DNA of 64,000 nt from JAGPUQ01 sp036677085 (GTDB lineage Bacteria; Pseudomonadota; Gammaproteobacteria; Pseudomonadales; Porticoccaceae), in NCBI GenBank assembly GCA_036677085.1, contig JAKFFI010000055.1, forward strand, positions 42,872 to 106,871, given 5' to 3'. Numbering within the stretch: the stretch's first letter is position 1; each line of letters starts with the position of its first letter. A program made the position numbers and the translations under genes. Below, piece after piece: positions 1-12,679 of the stretch. The notes beneath the pieces are model-generated. The model did not search any database and was not told where the DNA came from. It saw only the letters and a list, made by a program, of their open reading frames with translations.

Positions 1-1
1 A

Positions 2-169
2 TATGACGGCGGCCATTACATTCTCCGCACTCACAAAGGATGGATGGATCCCTGGGCAAATATCCGTAACCCCGATGAAGCTCGCAAGGCCAAAATCATC
101 AAGGGCTATCCCGTCGGGACAAAGTTTTCCGTGGCGCTAGTACCCAGGATCGGTCAGGGAAATAGGTAA
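2..169 (+). CDS. 3' end of an unrecognised protein (partial)
   Basis: An open frame of 55 codons enters from the left edge and stops at TAA (167-169). The C-terminal tail includes the stretches YILRTHKGWMDPW and GYPVGTKFSVALV and ends in RIGQGNR. I do not recognise the family. The base composition is visibly less GC-rich than gltBD beside it, with many A-ending and T-ending codons. It lies convergent with gltD and about 100 bases from its stop. The absence of internal stops and protein-like composition make coding likely, but the start and most of the gene lie outside the window. Confidence 0.5.
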   Translation, partial: YDGGHYILRTHKGWMDPWANIRNPDEARKAKIIKGYPVGTKFSVALVPRIGQGNR

Positions 170-269
170 CAAAAAACCCCGAGGGCCTGGGCGACACCAG
201 ATCCTGCGCTGCTGGACTTGTTGCGGATTTTTTTGAAGGTGCCAACCGTCATCGCGCCGCTCAGAGCGA

Positions 270-1754
270 TCAGGGCAGGTCGGTGGCACCCATCAAAAAG
301 CGGTCGCATTCGCGCGCGGCACCGCGCCCTTCGTTGAAGGCCCATACCACCAGACTCTGGCCGCGGCGGCAGTCGCCGGCGGCGAATACCTTGGGGATGC
401 TGGTCTGGAAACTGCCGTGCTCCGCCTTGACGTTGGAGCGCGGGTCGCGCTCCACGCCGAGGGCTTCCAACAGTGGCTGCTCCGGCCCCAGAAAGCCCAT
501 GGCGAGCAGTACGAGCTGGGCCGGCACCACGCGTTCGGTGCCGGGCACCGGCTTGGGAATCATCTGGCCCTGCTCGGTTCTGGTCCACTCGACATCCACC
601 AGATGCACGGCCTTGAGCTGGCCGTCGGCATCGCCTTCGAGTTTGGTGGCGGTGGTCAGGTAGACACGCGGATCGGCGCCAAAGCGGGCGGCGGCTTCTT
701 CCTGGCCATAGTCGACGCGATAGATCTTGGGCCACTCGGGCCAGGGGTTGTCGGCGGCGCGAGTGTCGGGGGAGCGCGGCATGATCTCGACCTGCACCAG
801 GCTGTTGCAGCCGTGGCGCAGCGAGGTGCCGACGCAGTCGGTGCCGGTGTCGCCGCCGCCGATCACGACCACGTCCTTGCCGGCTGCCGAGATGTAGTCC
901 GGGCCCTGCTGTTTGTCGAGCACGGCCTGGGTGTTGGCGCGCAGGAAATCCATCGCGAAGTGAACACCCTTGAGATTGCGCCCTTCGAGGGGCAGATCGC
1001 GGGGTGCAGTCGCGCCGGCGCATACCACGACGGCGTCGAAATCGCTCAGCAGTTGCTGCGCGGAAATGTCCTTGCCGACTTCGGTATTGCACCGGAAGAC
1101 GATGCCTTCCTGTTCCAGTACACGCAGCCGGCGCAGCACGACTTCTTCCTTGTCGAGCTTCATGTTGGGGATGCCGTACATCAGCAGGCCGCCGGCGCGG
1201 TCGGCGCGCTCGAACACGGTGACGCTGTGGCCGACCTTGTTGAGCTGCGCGGCCGCGCTGAGCCCGGACGGGCCGGAGCCGATCACGGCGACTTTCCTGC
1301 CGGTACGGCTGGTCGGCGGTTCGGCCACGACCCAACCCTGCTCCCAGGCGTGGTCGATGATCTCGCACTCGATGTTCTTGATGGTCACCGGCGGGTTGTT
1401 GATGCCGAGCACGCAGGAGCCTTCGCAGGGCGCCGGGCAGACGCGGCCGGTGAATTCGGGGAAATTGTTGGTCTTGTGGAGTCGCGTCAGGGCGTCTTTC
1501 CACAGGCCGCGGTAGACTAGGTCGTTCCACTCGGGAATCAGGTTGTTGATCGGACAGCCGCTGGCCATGCCCGACAGCAGGGTGCCGGTGTGGCAGAAGG
1601 GCACCCCGCAATCCATGCAGCGGGCGCCCTGCTCGCGCAGTTTGGCTTCGGGCAGATGATCGTGGAATTCGCGCCAGTCCTTGACGCGCTCGGTCGGACT
1701 GCGGTCAGCCGGCAGTACCCGTACATAATCGATGAAACCGGTCGGCTTTCCCAT
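270..1754 (-). CDS. gltD: Glutamate synthase (NADPH) small subunit
   Basis: This is the beta subunit of glutamate synthase (GOGAT). It takes electrons from NADPH through FAD and passes them to the large subunit, which makes two glutamates from glutamine and 2-oxoglutarate in the cytoplasm. The 494 residues match the usual family length. The N-terminal cysteine cluster (C46, C49, C54, then CPAPCEGSC near 106) fits the low-potential 4Fe-4S domain. Two dinucleotide-binding motifs follow: IGSGPSG near 155 for FAD and IGGGDTG near 295 for NADPH. The ATG is preceded by GGGAA. It lies 67 bases downstream of gltB on the same strand, so the two are very probably one operon. Confidence 0.97.
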   Translation of the reverse strand: MGKPTGFIDYVRVLPADRSPTERVKDWREFHDHLPEAKLREQGARCMDCGVPFCHTGTLLSGMASGCPINNLIPEWNDLVYRGLWKDALTRLHKTNNFPEFTGRVCPAPCEGSCVLGINNPPVTIKNIECEIIDHAWEQGWVVAEPPTSRTGRKVAVIGSGPSGLSAAAQLNKVGHSVTVFERADRAGGLLMYGIPNMKLDKEEVVLRRLRVLEQEGIVFRCNTEVGKDISAQQLLSDFDAVVVCAGATAPRDLPLEGRNLKGVHFAMDFLRANTQAVLDKQQGPDYISAAGKDVVVIGGGDTGTDCVGTSLRHGCNSLVQVEIMPRSPDTRAADNPWPEWPKIYRVDYGQEEAAARFGADPRVYLTTATKLEGDADGQLKAVHLVDVEWTRTEQGQMIPKPVPGTERVVPAQLVLLAMGFLGPEQPLLEALGVERDPRSNVKAEHGSFQTSIPKVFAAGDCRRGQSLVVWAFNEGRGAARECDRFLMGATDLP

Positions 1755-1821
1755 GGAGTTCCCAAACGTGTAAAGGGTTGGTGGCTAGGGCGGTGTCGTG
1801 CGGCGCTGTTGTGCGGCGCGG

Positions 1822-6456
<4,635 letters not shown>

Positions 6457-6499
6457 CAATTCGCTCGAATTCGCACGCCAATGGGGCCGGATTTGGGGC

Positions 6500-6540
6500 C
6501 AGCCCCCAAGCCGGGGGGGGGATTTTTCCTAATCCCGCCG
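6500..6540. other. C/G homopolymer hairpin between uppP and gltB
   Basis: The 150 bases between uppP and gltB hold a run of five C, a short AAGCC spacer and a run of nine G followed by ATTTTT on the + strand. The C and G runs can pair. On the + strand it resembles an intrinsic terminator but no + strand gene lies upstream. On the - strand the hairpin would sit after uppP and before gltB without a T run. Its role is unclear. Confidence 0.3.
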
Positions 6541-6608
6541 GTAACTGCAAGCTTTGCCGCCGAAATTTCCTGCGCAGCCCGGTTGCGCGCATCCGGCGCG
6601 GGCGGGAT

Positions 6609-7436
6609 TCAGGGTGCCGCGGTCCAGTCCACCCAGCCGAACTGGGCGGTCGTCAGCACCAGTAGCCCGAAACCGATCCGGTACCAGGCAAACAGGGTGA
6701 AGTCGTGGCTGGCGATATAGCGCAACAGCCAGCGCACGCACAGAAATGCCGACACGAAGGCAGCGACGAAGCCCGCGACCCACATGCCCCAGTCGTTAAA
6801 GGAAAGCAATTCCCGTTCCTTGTAGAGCTGGTAGAGCGTCGCGAGTATCAGGGTGGGGATGGCGAGAAAGAACGAAAACTCGGTGGCCGCGCGGCGCGAG
6901 AGGCCGAACAGCAATCCACCGATGATGGTGGCGCCGGAGCGGGAGGTGCCCGGAATCAGTGCGAGCGCCTGCGCGAGACCGAGTTTGAGCGCATCCAGCG
7001 GGCCGAGTGCATCGACGGTTTCTATCCGGATGCGATGCTCGCGCCGCTCGGCCCAGAGCATCACGATCCCGCCGACGATAAACGCCACTGCTACTATGGT
7101 CGCGTTGAATAGCTGCGCCTTGATGGCGCTGCCAAACAACAGCCCGAGCACTGCGAGCGGCAGGAACGCAATCGCCAGGTTGAGGGTGAAATGCTGCGCC
7201 GCCCGCTCCCGGGGCAGGCCGCACACTACGGCCGCAATACGGGCGCGGTACTCCCAGCACACCGCAAGAATGGCGCCGGACTGAATCACGATCCCGAACA
7301 GTTTGCCGCGGTCGTCATTGAAGTGCAGCAGCTCGCTGGCCAGGATGAGGTGCCCCGTGGACGAGATCGGCAGAAATTCGGTGAAGCCTTCCACCAGCCC
7401 CAGAATCACGGCTTTGAGAATCAGGAGGAAATCCAC
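6609..7436 (-). CDS. uppP: Undecaprenyl-diphosphatase
   Basis: This integral membrane phosphatase (BacA family) converts undecaprenyl pyrophosphate to the monophosphate, recycling the lipid carrier for peptidoglycan and other envelope polymers. The two signature motifs are visible: EGFTEFLPISSTGHL near the N-terminus and PGTSRSGATI in the second half. Several hydrophobic segments run to the C-terminus, and the 275-residue length is typical. A GTG at 7442 overlaps the GGAG ribosome site, so I prefer the GTG at 7436, five bases after it. The neighbouring L,D-transpeptidase on the same strand makes this an envelope locus. Confidence 0.95.
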   Translation of the reverse strand: MDFLLILKAVILGLVEGFTEFLPISSTGHLILASELLHFNDDRGKLFGIVIQSGAILAVCWEYRARIAAVVCGLPRERAAQHFTLNLAIAFLPLAVLGLLFGSAIKAQLFNATIVAVAFIVGGIVMLWAERREHRIRIETVDALGPLDALKLGLAQALALIPGTSRSGATIIGGLLFGLSRRAATEFSFFLAIPTLILATLYQLYKERELLSFNDWGMWVAGFVAAFVSAFLCVRWLLRYIASHDFTLFAWYRIGFGLLVLTTAQFGWVDWTAAP

Positions 7437-7523
7437 GCGCACTCCGGGCGGAAAACAACGGCGGCGATTATACGCGTGGGTGGCGCGTCGCCCGCGCCGT
7501 ATCGGAACAGCGCTCCGTGCGCG

Positions 7524-8243
7524 TCAGCGCGACGCCAGCGGGCTGCCGCCGGCGCAACTCAGGAGGGCCGAATTCGCCAGCCATTTCTGATCAGGGTAAT
7601 AGGCAAACAGGTACTGGTCGCCCTTGATGCTGTCGATCAGGGGATGCGTGACTTCCGGGCGTACCGCCGGGCAGCCGTGGCTGCGCCCCAGGCGGCCGGT
7701 GCGCTCGATGAAGGACTCGCTGACGTAGTCGGCGCCGTGGATCACGATGGCGCGTTGGTAGGCCAGGTCGTTGATGCCGGGCTCCAGTCCTTCAAGGCGC
7801 AGCGAGTAGCCGTTGCGGCCCTGGTAGCTGTCGAGCGTGCGGAACAGCCCCAGGCTGGACTGATAGCTCTCCGGTTTGTTGGAGAAAGCGCGGGCCCGGG
7901 CGTCGCCGGAGCCGCGGCCGTGAGAGACCAGTTCCTCGAACAACAGCCGCGGCCGGGCCAGGTCGAACACCCACAGGCGGCGCGCGGTGGAGGGCAGCGA
8001 GTAGTCGATCACGGCCAGGCGGCGGGCGTTCGCGCTGGCGCAGGCCAGCGCATGGGCGGCCAGGCGCAGTACCGCCGGGTCCGCGTTCGGGGCCAGGCGA
8101 GTGAGCGTGCGGTCCAGGGATTGCCCGCGCGGCGTGCTGGTCATGGCCTGAGCGGAGAAAGCGGCGAGCAGCAAAGTGGCGGTCAGTGCCACGAGTGAAA
8201 GTATCGCGAGTGAAGCTGATCGCAGCGGTCGGGGGAGTATCAT
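7524..8243 (-). CDS. Murein L,D-transpeptidase catalytic domain family protein
   Basis: This is a secreted protein of 239 residues with a clear signal peptide (basic MILPRPLR, a hydrophobic core, then AFSAQA). The C-terminal half carries the YkuD-like catalytic signature: an IHGADYV histidine stretch and RSHGCPAVRP with the active cysteine. Proteins of this type are predicted periplasmic L,D-transpeptidases or carboxypeptidases acting on peptidoglycan stem peptides. The open frame continues upstream to 8579, but the ATG at 8243 directly before the signal peptide is the sensible start. It lies upstream of uppP on the same strand and divergent from a second L,D-transpeptidase. Its exact substrate is not shown. 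Confidence 0.88.
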   Translation of the reverse strand: MILPRPLRSASLAILSLVALTATLLLAAFSAQAMTSTPRGQSLDRTLTRLAPNADPAVLRLAAHALACASANARRLAVIDYSLPSTARRLWVFDLARPRLLFEELVSHGRGSGDARARAFSNKPESYQSSLGLFRTLDSYQGRNGYSLRLEGLEPGINDLAYQRAIVIHGADYVSESFIERTGRLGRSHGCPAVRPEVTHPLIDSIKGDQYLFAYYPDQKWLANSALLSCAGGSPLASR

Positions 8244-8439
8244 TGGGAGCCCGTGTTTGTCATCGCTCAACGCTGGTGTCCGGAGCGCCAGCTCAATAGC
8301 TGGCATTTTTTGTGCCGGCCCTGGCAATCGTGACACCCGGTGGCGGAGCGGCCCCAGGCTGTGCGCCATTATGAACATCCCGACCGGGATGACCAAATCT
8401 TCATTTTCAGCCTGGATTCTCCACCGAGTGAGCACTGCG

Positions 8440-10065
8440 ATGTCTGTTCCTGCCCGGGCGAGTCTCCTGATCGTCCTGTCACTGTGGTTGCCCTGGGCGG
8501 TGAACGCCGCCGGGAGCGGGCCGGTCGCGGCCGACAGCGACGCCGCCGTCACTAACCTGATCAGCCAGGTGGTGAGCACCGGCGATGCCGATTTGCAGGC
8601 TTTCTACGCCGCGCGTGCCCTGCGTCCGGCGTGGCGGGACGAGCAGACGGTGGCGGCGTTGGCGGGGGCCATGGCGACCCTCTCCGAGGATGGCCTGGTG
8701 CTATCGGACTATCGTCCGGAGGCGCTGGCGGCCGCCTATCGCAAAGCCCATGCGGCCGTACCCCGCGCGGAGGCACTGGCGCGGTTCGATATCGAGGTCA
8801 GCGGGTTGCTGATCACAGTGCTGCACCACTTGGCGTCCGGCAAGGTCGATCCGAGGGCCATCGATGCGGACTGGGATTTGCCACGCGCCGTGCCGCAACT
8901 GGATTTCGCGGCGGTGGCGCAGGCCGTCGACGCCCGACAGTTCACGACGGCCTTCGCGATCGCACGCCCCGCCCACGCGCTCTATTCCGGTTTGCGCGCG
9001 GGGCTCGCGCGCTATCGCGATCTGGAACAGCGGGGCGGCTGGCCGGCGTTGCCCGCGCGGCGCACCGCGTTGCACCCCGGGGATCGCCATGACGACGTGC
9101 CGCTGTTGCGCGCGCGCCTGGCGCTGGTGGCGGATCTCGCGGAGCCTGCACCGGATAGCTGCGCTGACCCGGATGCGGCAACGCCGATGCCGGATCCAGA
9201 CTGTTATGACGACGGACTCGCCGCGGCGGTGCGCAGTTTTCAGCGCGGTCATTTCCTGAAGGTGGATGGCGTCGTCGGCGCCAACACCCGGGCCGCGCTC
9301 AACCTGCCGGTGGCCGAGCGCATCAACCAGATCCGGGTCAATCTGGAACGCGCCCGCTGGCTGCTCCACGGCCTGCCCGAGTCCTTCGTGCTGGTGGATG
9401 TCCCCGGTTACCAGCTCAGCTATTTCCGCCCCGGCGGCGACATCTGGCGCGCGCGCATCGTGGTGGGGCAGCCCGCGCGGCCGACACCGGCGCTGCGTTC
9501 GGCCATTACCCACCTCACCTTCAATCCGACCTGGACGATCCCGCCGACCATATTGCGCGAGGACGTGCTGCCCAAGGTGCGCAAGGATCCGGGTTATCTG
9601 GCGCAGGAAAATATCGCGGTGCTGGACGCTTCCGGCGCGCGGCTCGACCCGCATCGGATCGACTGGTCGCGGCCGGGCAACCTGATCCTGCGTCAGGATG
9701 CCGGGCCTCACAATGCGCTGGGCCGGGTGGCGATCCGCTTCCCCAACACCCATACGGTCTACCTGCACGACACCCCGGCGCAGGATCTGTTCGGCCGCGA
9801 CCAGCGCGCGCTCAGTTCCGGCTGTGTGCGCGTCGAGCACGCGCTGGAGTTCGTTCGCCTGCTGCTCGACGACGCGACCCAATGGAGCGCCGACGCCATC
9901 GCGGCCGTGGTCGCCCAGGGCGCTACGCGACGGGTCGATCTCGCACGGCAAGTGCCGCTGATCCTGTACTACTGGACCGTGCAGACCGATGCCGACGGCG
10001 CACTATCCTTTCGCCCGGACATCTACCGGCGCGACGCGGCGGTGCTGGCGGCGCTGGACCGGTAA
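8440..10065 (+). CDS. YcbB-type L,D-transpeptidase
   Basis: This periplasmic enzyme forms 3-3 (mDAP-mDAP) cross-links in peptidoglycan, in the LdtD/YcbB family. A signal peptide (SLLIVLSLWLPWAVNAAG) opens the protein. A scaffold domain follows, then a peptidoglycan-binding domain 1 motif (AAVRSFQRGHFLKVDGVVG, near residues 260-280). The catalytic YkuD domain lies near 320-500, with HDTPAQDLFGRD and SSGCVRVEH containing the catalytic cysteine. I chose ATG at 8440 because it fits the signal peptide; ATG codons at 8371 and 8389 are in frame but would give a long, less typical leader. The length of 541 residues fits the family. It is divergent from the other L,D-transpeptidase. Confidence 0.92.
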   Translation: MSVPARASLLIVLSLWLPWAVNAAGSGPVAADSDAAVTNLISQVVSTGDADLQAFYAARALRPAWRDEQTVAALAGAMATLSEDGLVLSDYRPEALAAAYRKAHAAVPRAEALARFDIEVSGLLITVLHHLASGKVDPRAIDADWDLPRAVPQLDFAAVAQAVDARQFTTAFAIARPAHALYSGLRAGLARYRDLEQRGGWPALPARRTALHPGDRHDDVPLLRARLALVADLAEPAPDSCADPDAATPMPDPDCYDDGLAAAVRSFQRGHFLKVDGVVGANTRAALNLPVAERINQIRVNLERARWLLHGLPESFVLVDVPGYQLSYFRPGGDIWRARIVVGQPARPTPALRSAITHLTFNPTWTIPPTILREDVLPKVRKDPGYLAQENIAVLDASGARLDPHRIDWSRPGNLILRQDAGPHNALGRVAIRFPNTHTVYLHDTPAQDLFGRDQRALSSGCVRVEHALEFVRLLLDDATQWSADAIAAVVAQGATRRVDLARQVPLILYYWTVQTDADGALSFRPDIYRRDAAVLAALDR

Positions 10066-10152
10066 GCGCGGAACAAGGGGTCGCGGGTCAAGGGGCGGAG
10101 ATAGACGCTCAGCCATAATGCCTACCATGCTCAGGCTGGATTCGGAGGTGTG

Positions 10153-11562
10153 ATGAAATTGCAGTTTCTGGGAGCCACCCGCGAAGTGACGGGTTCGTGC
10201 TTTCTCATCGAGGTGGGCGGCCAGCGTCTGCTGGTGGATTGCGGCATGTATCAGGGCGGTCGCAAGGGCGAGGCGCGCAATGCCGAGCCGTTTCCGTTCG
10301 CGCCCGGGGACATCGACGCCGTGGTGCTGACCCACGCCCATATCGATCACGGCGGGCGCCTGCCGCAACTGGTACAGCGGGGTTTTCGCGGACCCATCCA
10401 TACCCACAGTGCGGGCAAGGAGCTGGCGCGGATTCTGCTCAAGGACGCGGCTTCCCTGGCCATCAAGGATGCGGAACTGCAAAACCGCAAGCGCGCCCGC
10501 CGGCACCTGCCGCCCGTGGAACCCTTGTACGCACTGGCGGATGTGGAGCAAACCCTGAAGCAGATGCGCGGTCTGCCCTACGATCGGGAGTGCGAGATTC
10601 TGCCGGGTGTGCGGCTGCGACTGCGGGATGCCGGGCATATCCTGGGGGCGAGCATCCTCGAACTGTGGCTCCGCGAAGGCGAGCTCGAACGCAAGCTGGT
10701 ATTCAGCGGTGATCTGGGTCACCGGGGATCGCTGATTTCGCCGGACCCCACCCCGGTGGCGGAAGCCGATCTGGTGGTGATGGAGGCGACCTACGGGGAC
10801 CGCGATCACCGTTCGTGGGAGTCCACCTGGGAGGAACTGGAAGAGATTTTCACCATCGGCAACCAACTGCGCGGGAATATCCTGATTCCCGCGTTTGCCG
10901 TGGGCCGTACCCAGCAGCTGCTCTATGTGCTGGCCCAGAAATATCAGGCCTGGCATCTGGAGCGCTGGCTGCTGGCGCTCGACAGCCCCATGGCGATCGC
11001 TACCACGAAGCTCTACGCCCGTTACGCCGCGCTGCTGGCGCCGCAAGGCAAGGCCTTGACCGAGGCCGACTTCAGCCCGCCGGGGCTGTTGCTGAGCCAG
11101 ACCCCCCAGCAATCGATGCGGTTGAACCGCATCGACAGTGGCGCCCTGATCATCGCCGGCAGCGGCATGTGTACCGGCGGGCGGATTCTCCATCACTTCA
11201 AGCACAACATCTGGCGGCGCAACTGCCAGGTGGTGATGGTGGGTTATCAGGCGGAAGGCAGCCTCGGCCATGCGCTGATCAGCGGCGCGCGGGAAATCCG
11301 CCTGTGGGGCGAGCGCATCAAGGTGGCTGCCACCATTCACACCGTGGGCGGTCTTTCGGCGCACGCCGATCAGAGCGGGCTGCAGCACTGGTATGGTCAG
11401 TTCACCGGCCGCCCGCCGGTGGCGCTGGTGCATGGCGAGGAACATTCCATCAGCGCTTTCGCCGACCGCCTTGGGGGCGAGGCGCGCACGGTGTTCCAGC
11501 CGGCGTTTGGCGACGCCCTGGATCTGGCCGACATGCGGATGAGCATCCCGAGCGGGGCTTGA
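10153..11562 (+). CDS. Metallo-beta-lactamase / beta-CASP RNA hydrolase
   Basis: This cytoplasmic protein of 469 residues belongs to the CPSF73/Ysh1-like branch of the metallo-beta-lactamase fold. The metal-binding motif HAHIDHGG lies near residue 62, and further family histidines and aspartates follow (DAGHILGAS, FSGDLGHRG, EATYGDRDH). A beta-CASP and C-terminal RMMBL-like part contains GSGMCTGGRILHH and TVGGLSAHADQ. Family members are predicted or shown to be RNA endo- or exonucleases. GGAGG at 10144-10148 favours ATG at 10153 over the GTG just before it. It is 87 bases downstream of the L,D-transpeptidase on the same strand; no functional link is evident. Confidence 0.88.
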   Translation: MKLQFLGATREVTGSCFLIEVGGQRLLVDCGMYQGGRKGEARNAEPFPFAPGDIDAVVLTHAHIDHGGRLPQLVQRGFRGPIHTHSAGKELARILLKDAASLAIKDAELQNRKRARRHLPPVEPLYALADVEQTLKQMRGLPYDRECEILPGVRLRLRDAGHILGASILELWLREGELERKLVFSGDLGHRGSLISPDPTPVAEADLVVMEATYGDRDHRSWESTWEELEEIFTIGNQLRGNILIPAFAVGRTQQLLYVLAQKYQAWHLERWLLALDSPMAIATTKLYARYAALLAPQGKALTEADFSPPGLLLSQTPQQSMRLNRIDSGALIIAGSGMCTGGRILHHFKHNIWRRNCQVVMVGYQAEGSLGHALISGAREIRLWGERIKVAATIHTVGGLSAHADQSGLQHWYGQFTGRPPVALVHGEEHSISAFADRLGGEARTVFQPAFGDALDLADMRMSIPSGA

Positions 11563-11614
11563 CGGGGCCGGTTGGCGGTCGCAGGGTGGAGGCTCGATTC
11601 CCTGGAGTACCGTT

Positions 11615-12208
11615 ATGAACTATCCGGCCCCCTACGCTGCGGATTTTGGCCAGCGTGACCCTGCGCCCGGCGTCGATACGCTGTTTGTCGAGCGCTGGTC
11701 GCCACGCGCTCTCCGCAAGGTGGAAATCCCTGAGGCCGAGCTGCGCACGATCTTCGATGCCGCGCGCTGGTCGCCGTCCTGCTACAACGAGCAGCCCTGG
11801 CGCTTCGTGACCTCGACGCCGGCATCCTTCGCCACCTTTCTCGATCTGCTGGTCGAGGCCAACCAGGGCTGGGCGCGCAATGCGGCGGTACTCGGCTTCG
11901 TGTTTGCCGACAAAAAGTTCTCCCGCAATGGCGACGACAATGCGCTGGCGGTATTCGATAGCGGTGCCGCCTGGATGGCGATGACCCTGCAGGCGCGCCA
12001 GCTTGGCCTCTACACCCACGGCATGGCGGGCATTGCCTGGGACCGGGCGCATGCCGCGCTGGGAATGGACCCTGAGCACTACGCGCTGTGCGCAGGCTTT
12101 GCCATCGGTGCGCTGGACGCCCCGGATGGACTGCCGGAACCCGCCCGCGCCATGGAGCGGCCGTCGCCGCGCCGTCCGCTAGCGGAAATCTGGCGCCAGG
12201 TGGGCTGA
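11615..12208 (+). CDS. Nitroreductase family protein
   Basis: This small flavoprotein of 197 residues is of the NfnB/FMN reductase fold. Family members reduce nitro, quinone or enal substrates with NAD(P)H and bind FMN as a dimer. The N-terminal motif RWSPRALRKVEIP and the ARWSPSCYNEQPWRF stretch are typical of the FMN-binding core, and AVFDSGAAWMAMTLQA matches the central helix. GGAG lies before the ATG. The 3' end overlaps the convergent GNAT gene by 30 bases. The physiological substrate cannot be read from the sequence. Confidence 0.9.
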   Translation: MNYPAPYAADFGQRDPAPGVDTLFVERWSPRALRKVEIPEAELRTIFDAARWSPSCYNEQPWRFVTSTPASFATFLDLLVEANQGWARNAAVLGFVFADKKFSRNGDDNALAVFDSGAAWMAMTLQARQLGLYTHGMAGIAWDRAHAALGMDPEHYALCAGFAIGALDAPDGLPEPARAMERPSPRRPLAEIWRQVG

Positions 12209-12679
12209 ACCCGCGCTGGTGGCAGGAGCGTTGACGAGTTCGAGGCGCATCCGCAGCGCCTCGGAGCCGTCCTCGTAATAGCCGGGCAGGCGGCCGGCTT
12301 CGACAAACCCGAGTTTGCGGTAGAGCTGATGCGCGGCACCATTGTCGGAGCGCACTTCCAGCGTGAGCGCCGTGCAGCCCCGGGCGCGGGCGGCGACGGC
12401 GAGAGCCTCGGCCAGCGCGGTCGCCACGCCTTGGCCACGCGCCGCCGCCGCCACCGCGATGGTGTAGAGGCGGGCGCTGGTCGATCCGCGCCGATACAGT
12501 GCGACCGCGTAGCCCAGGGGTGCCGCCGCGTCGCCGGCGATCAAGGCAGTGGCCTGTGCGCGGGTGATCAGGTAGCGCAACTGGCGCGCACTGAAGCGGT
12601 CGGTGGCGAACGCGCGCTGCTCCAGCGCCGCGATGCCCGGCACATCGGCCGGCGCCGCCCGCCGGATTGACCAGGTCAC
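12179..12679 (-). CDS. GNAT N-acetyltransferase, RimI-like, paired with ATP-grasp gene
   Basis: This GCN5-related acetyltransferase has 166 residues. Acetyl-CoA binding is indicated by ARGQGVATAL, and the C-terminal part (LEVRSDNGAAHQLYRKLGF) is typical. Resemblance to RimI, which acetylates ribosomal protein S18, is real. However, the context is a four-base overlap (GTGA) with the RimK-like ATP-grasp gene upstream, and the GYYEDGSEALRM tail recalls GNATs that accompany such ligases. I therefore favour acetylation of the product of the ligase, or of a protein it modifies, over S18. The start is GTG. Confidence 0.75.
   Translation of the reverse strand: MTWSIRRAAPADVPGIAALEQRAFATDRFSARQLRYLITRAQATALIAGDAAAPLGYAVALYRRGSTSARLYTIAVAAAARGQGVATALAEALAVAARARGCTALTLEVRSDNGAAHQLYRKLGFVEAGRLPGYYEDGSEALRMRLELVNAPATSAGSAHLAPDFR

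Noticed and set aside
170..269. Intrinsic terminator for the gltBD operon
   Set aside because: There is a T run on the - strand after a GC-rich stretch, but the possible stem is only about four pairs, so I do not list it.
12179..12679. Firm assignment as RimI of ribosomal protein S18
   Set aside because: The fold fits, but the overlap with a RimK-like ligase gene argues for another substrate, so no gene symbol is given.
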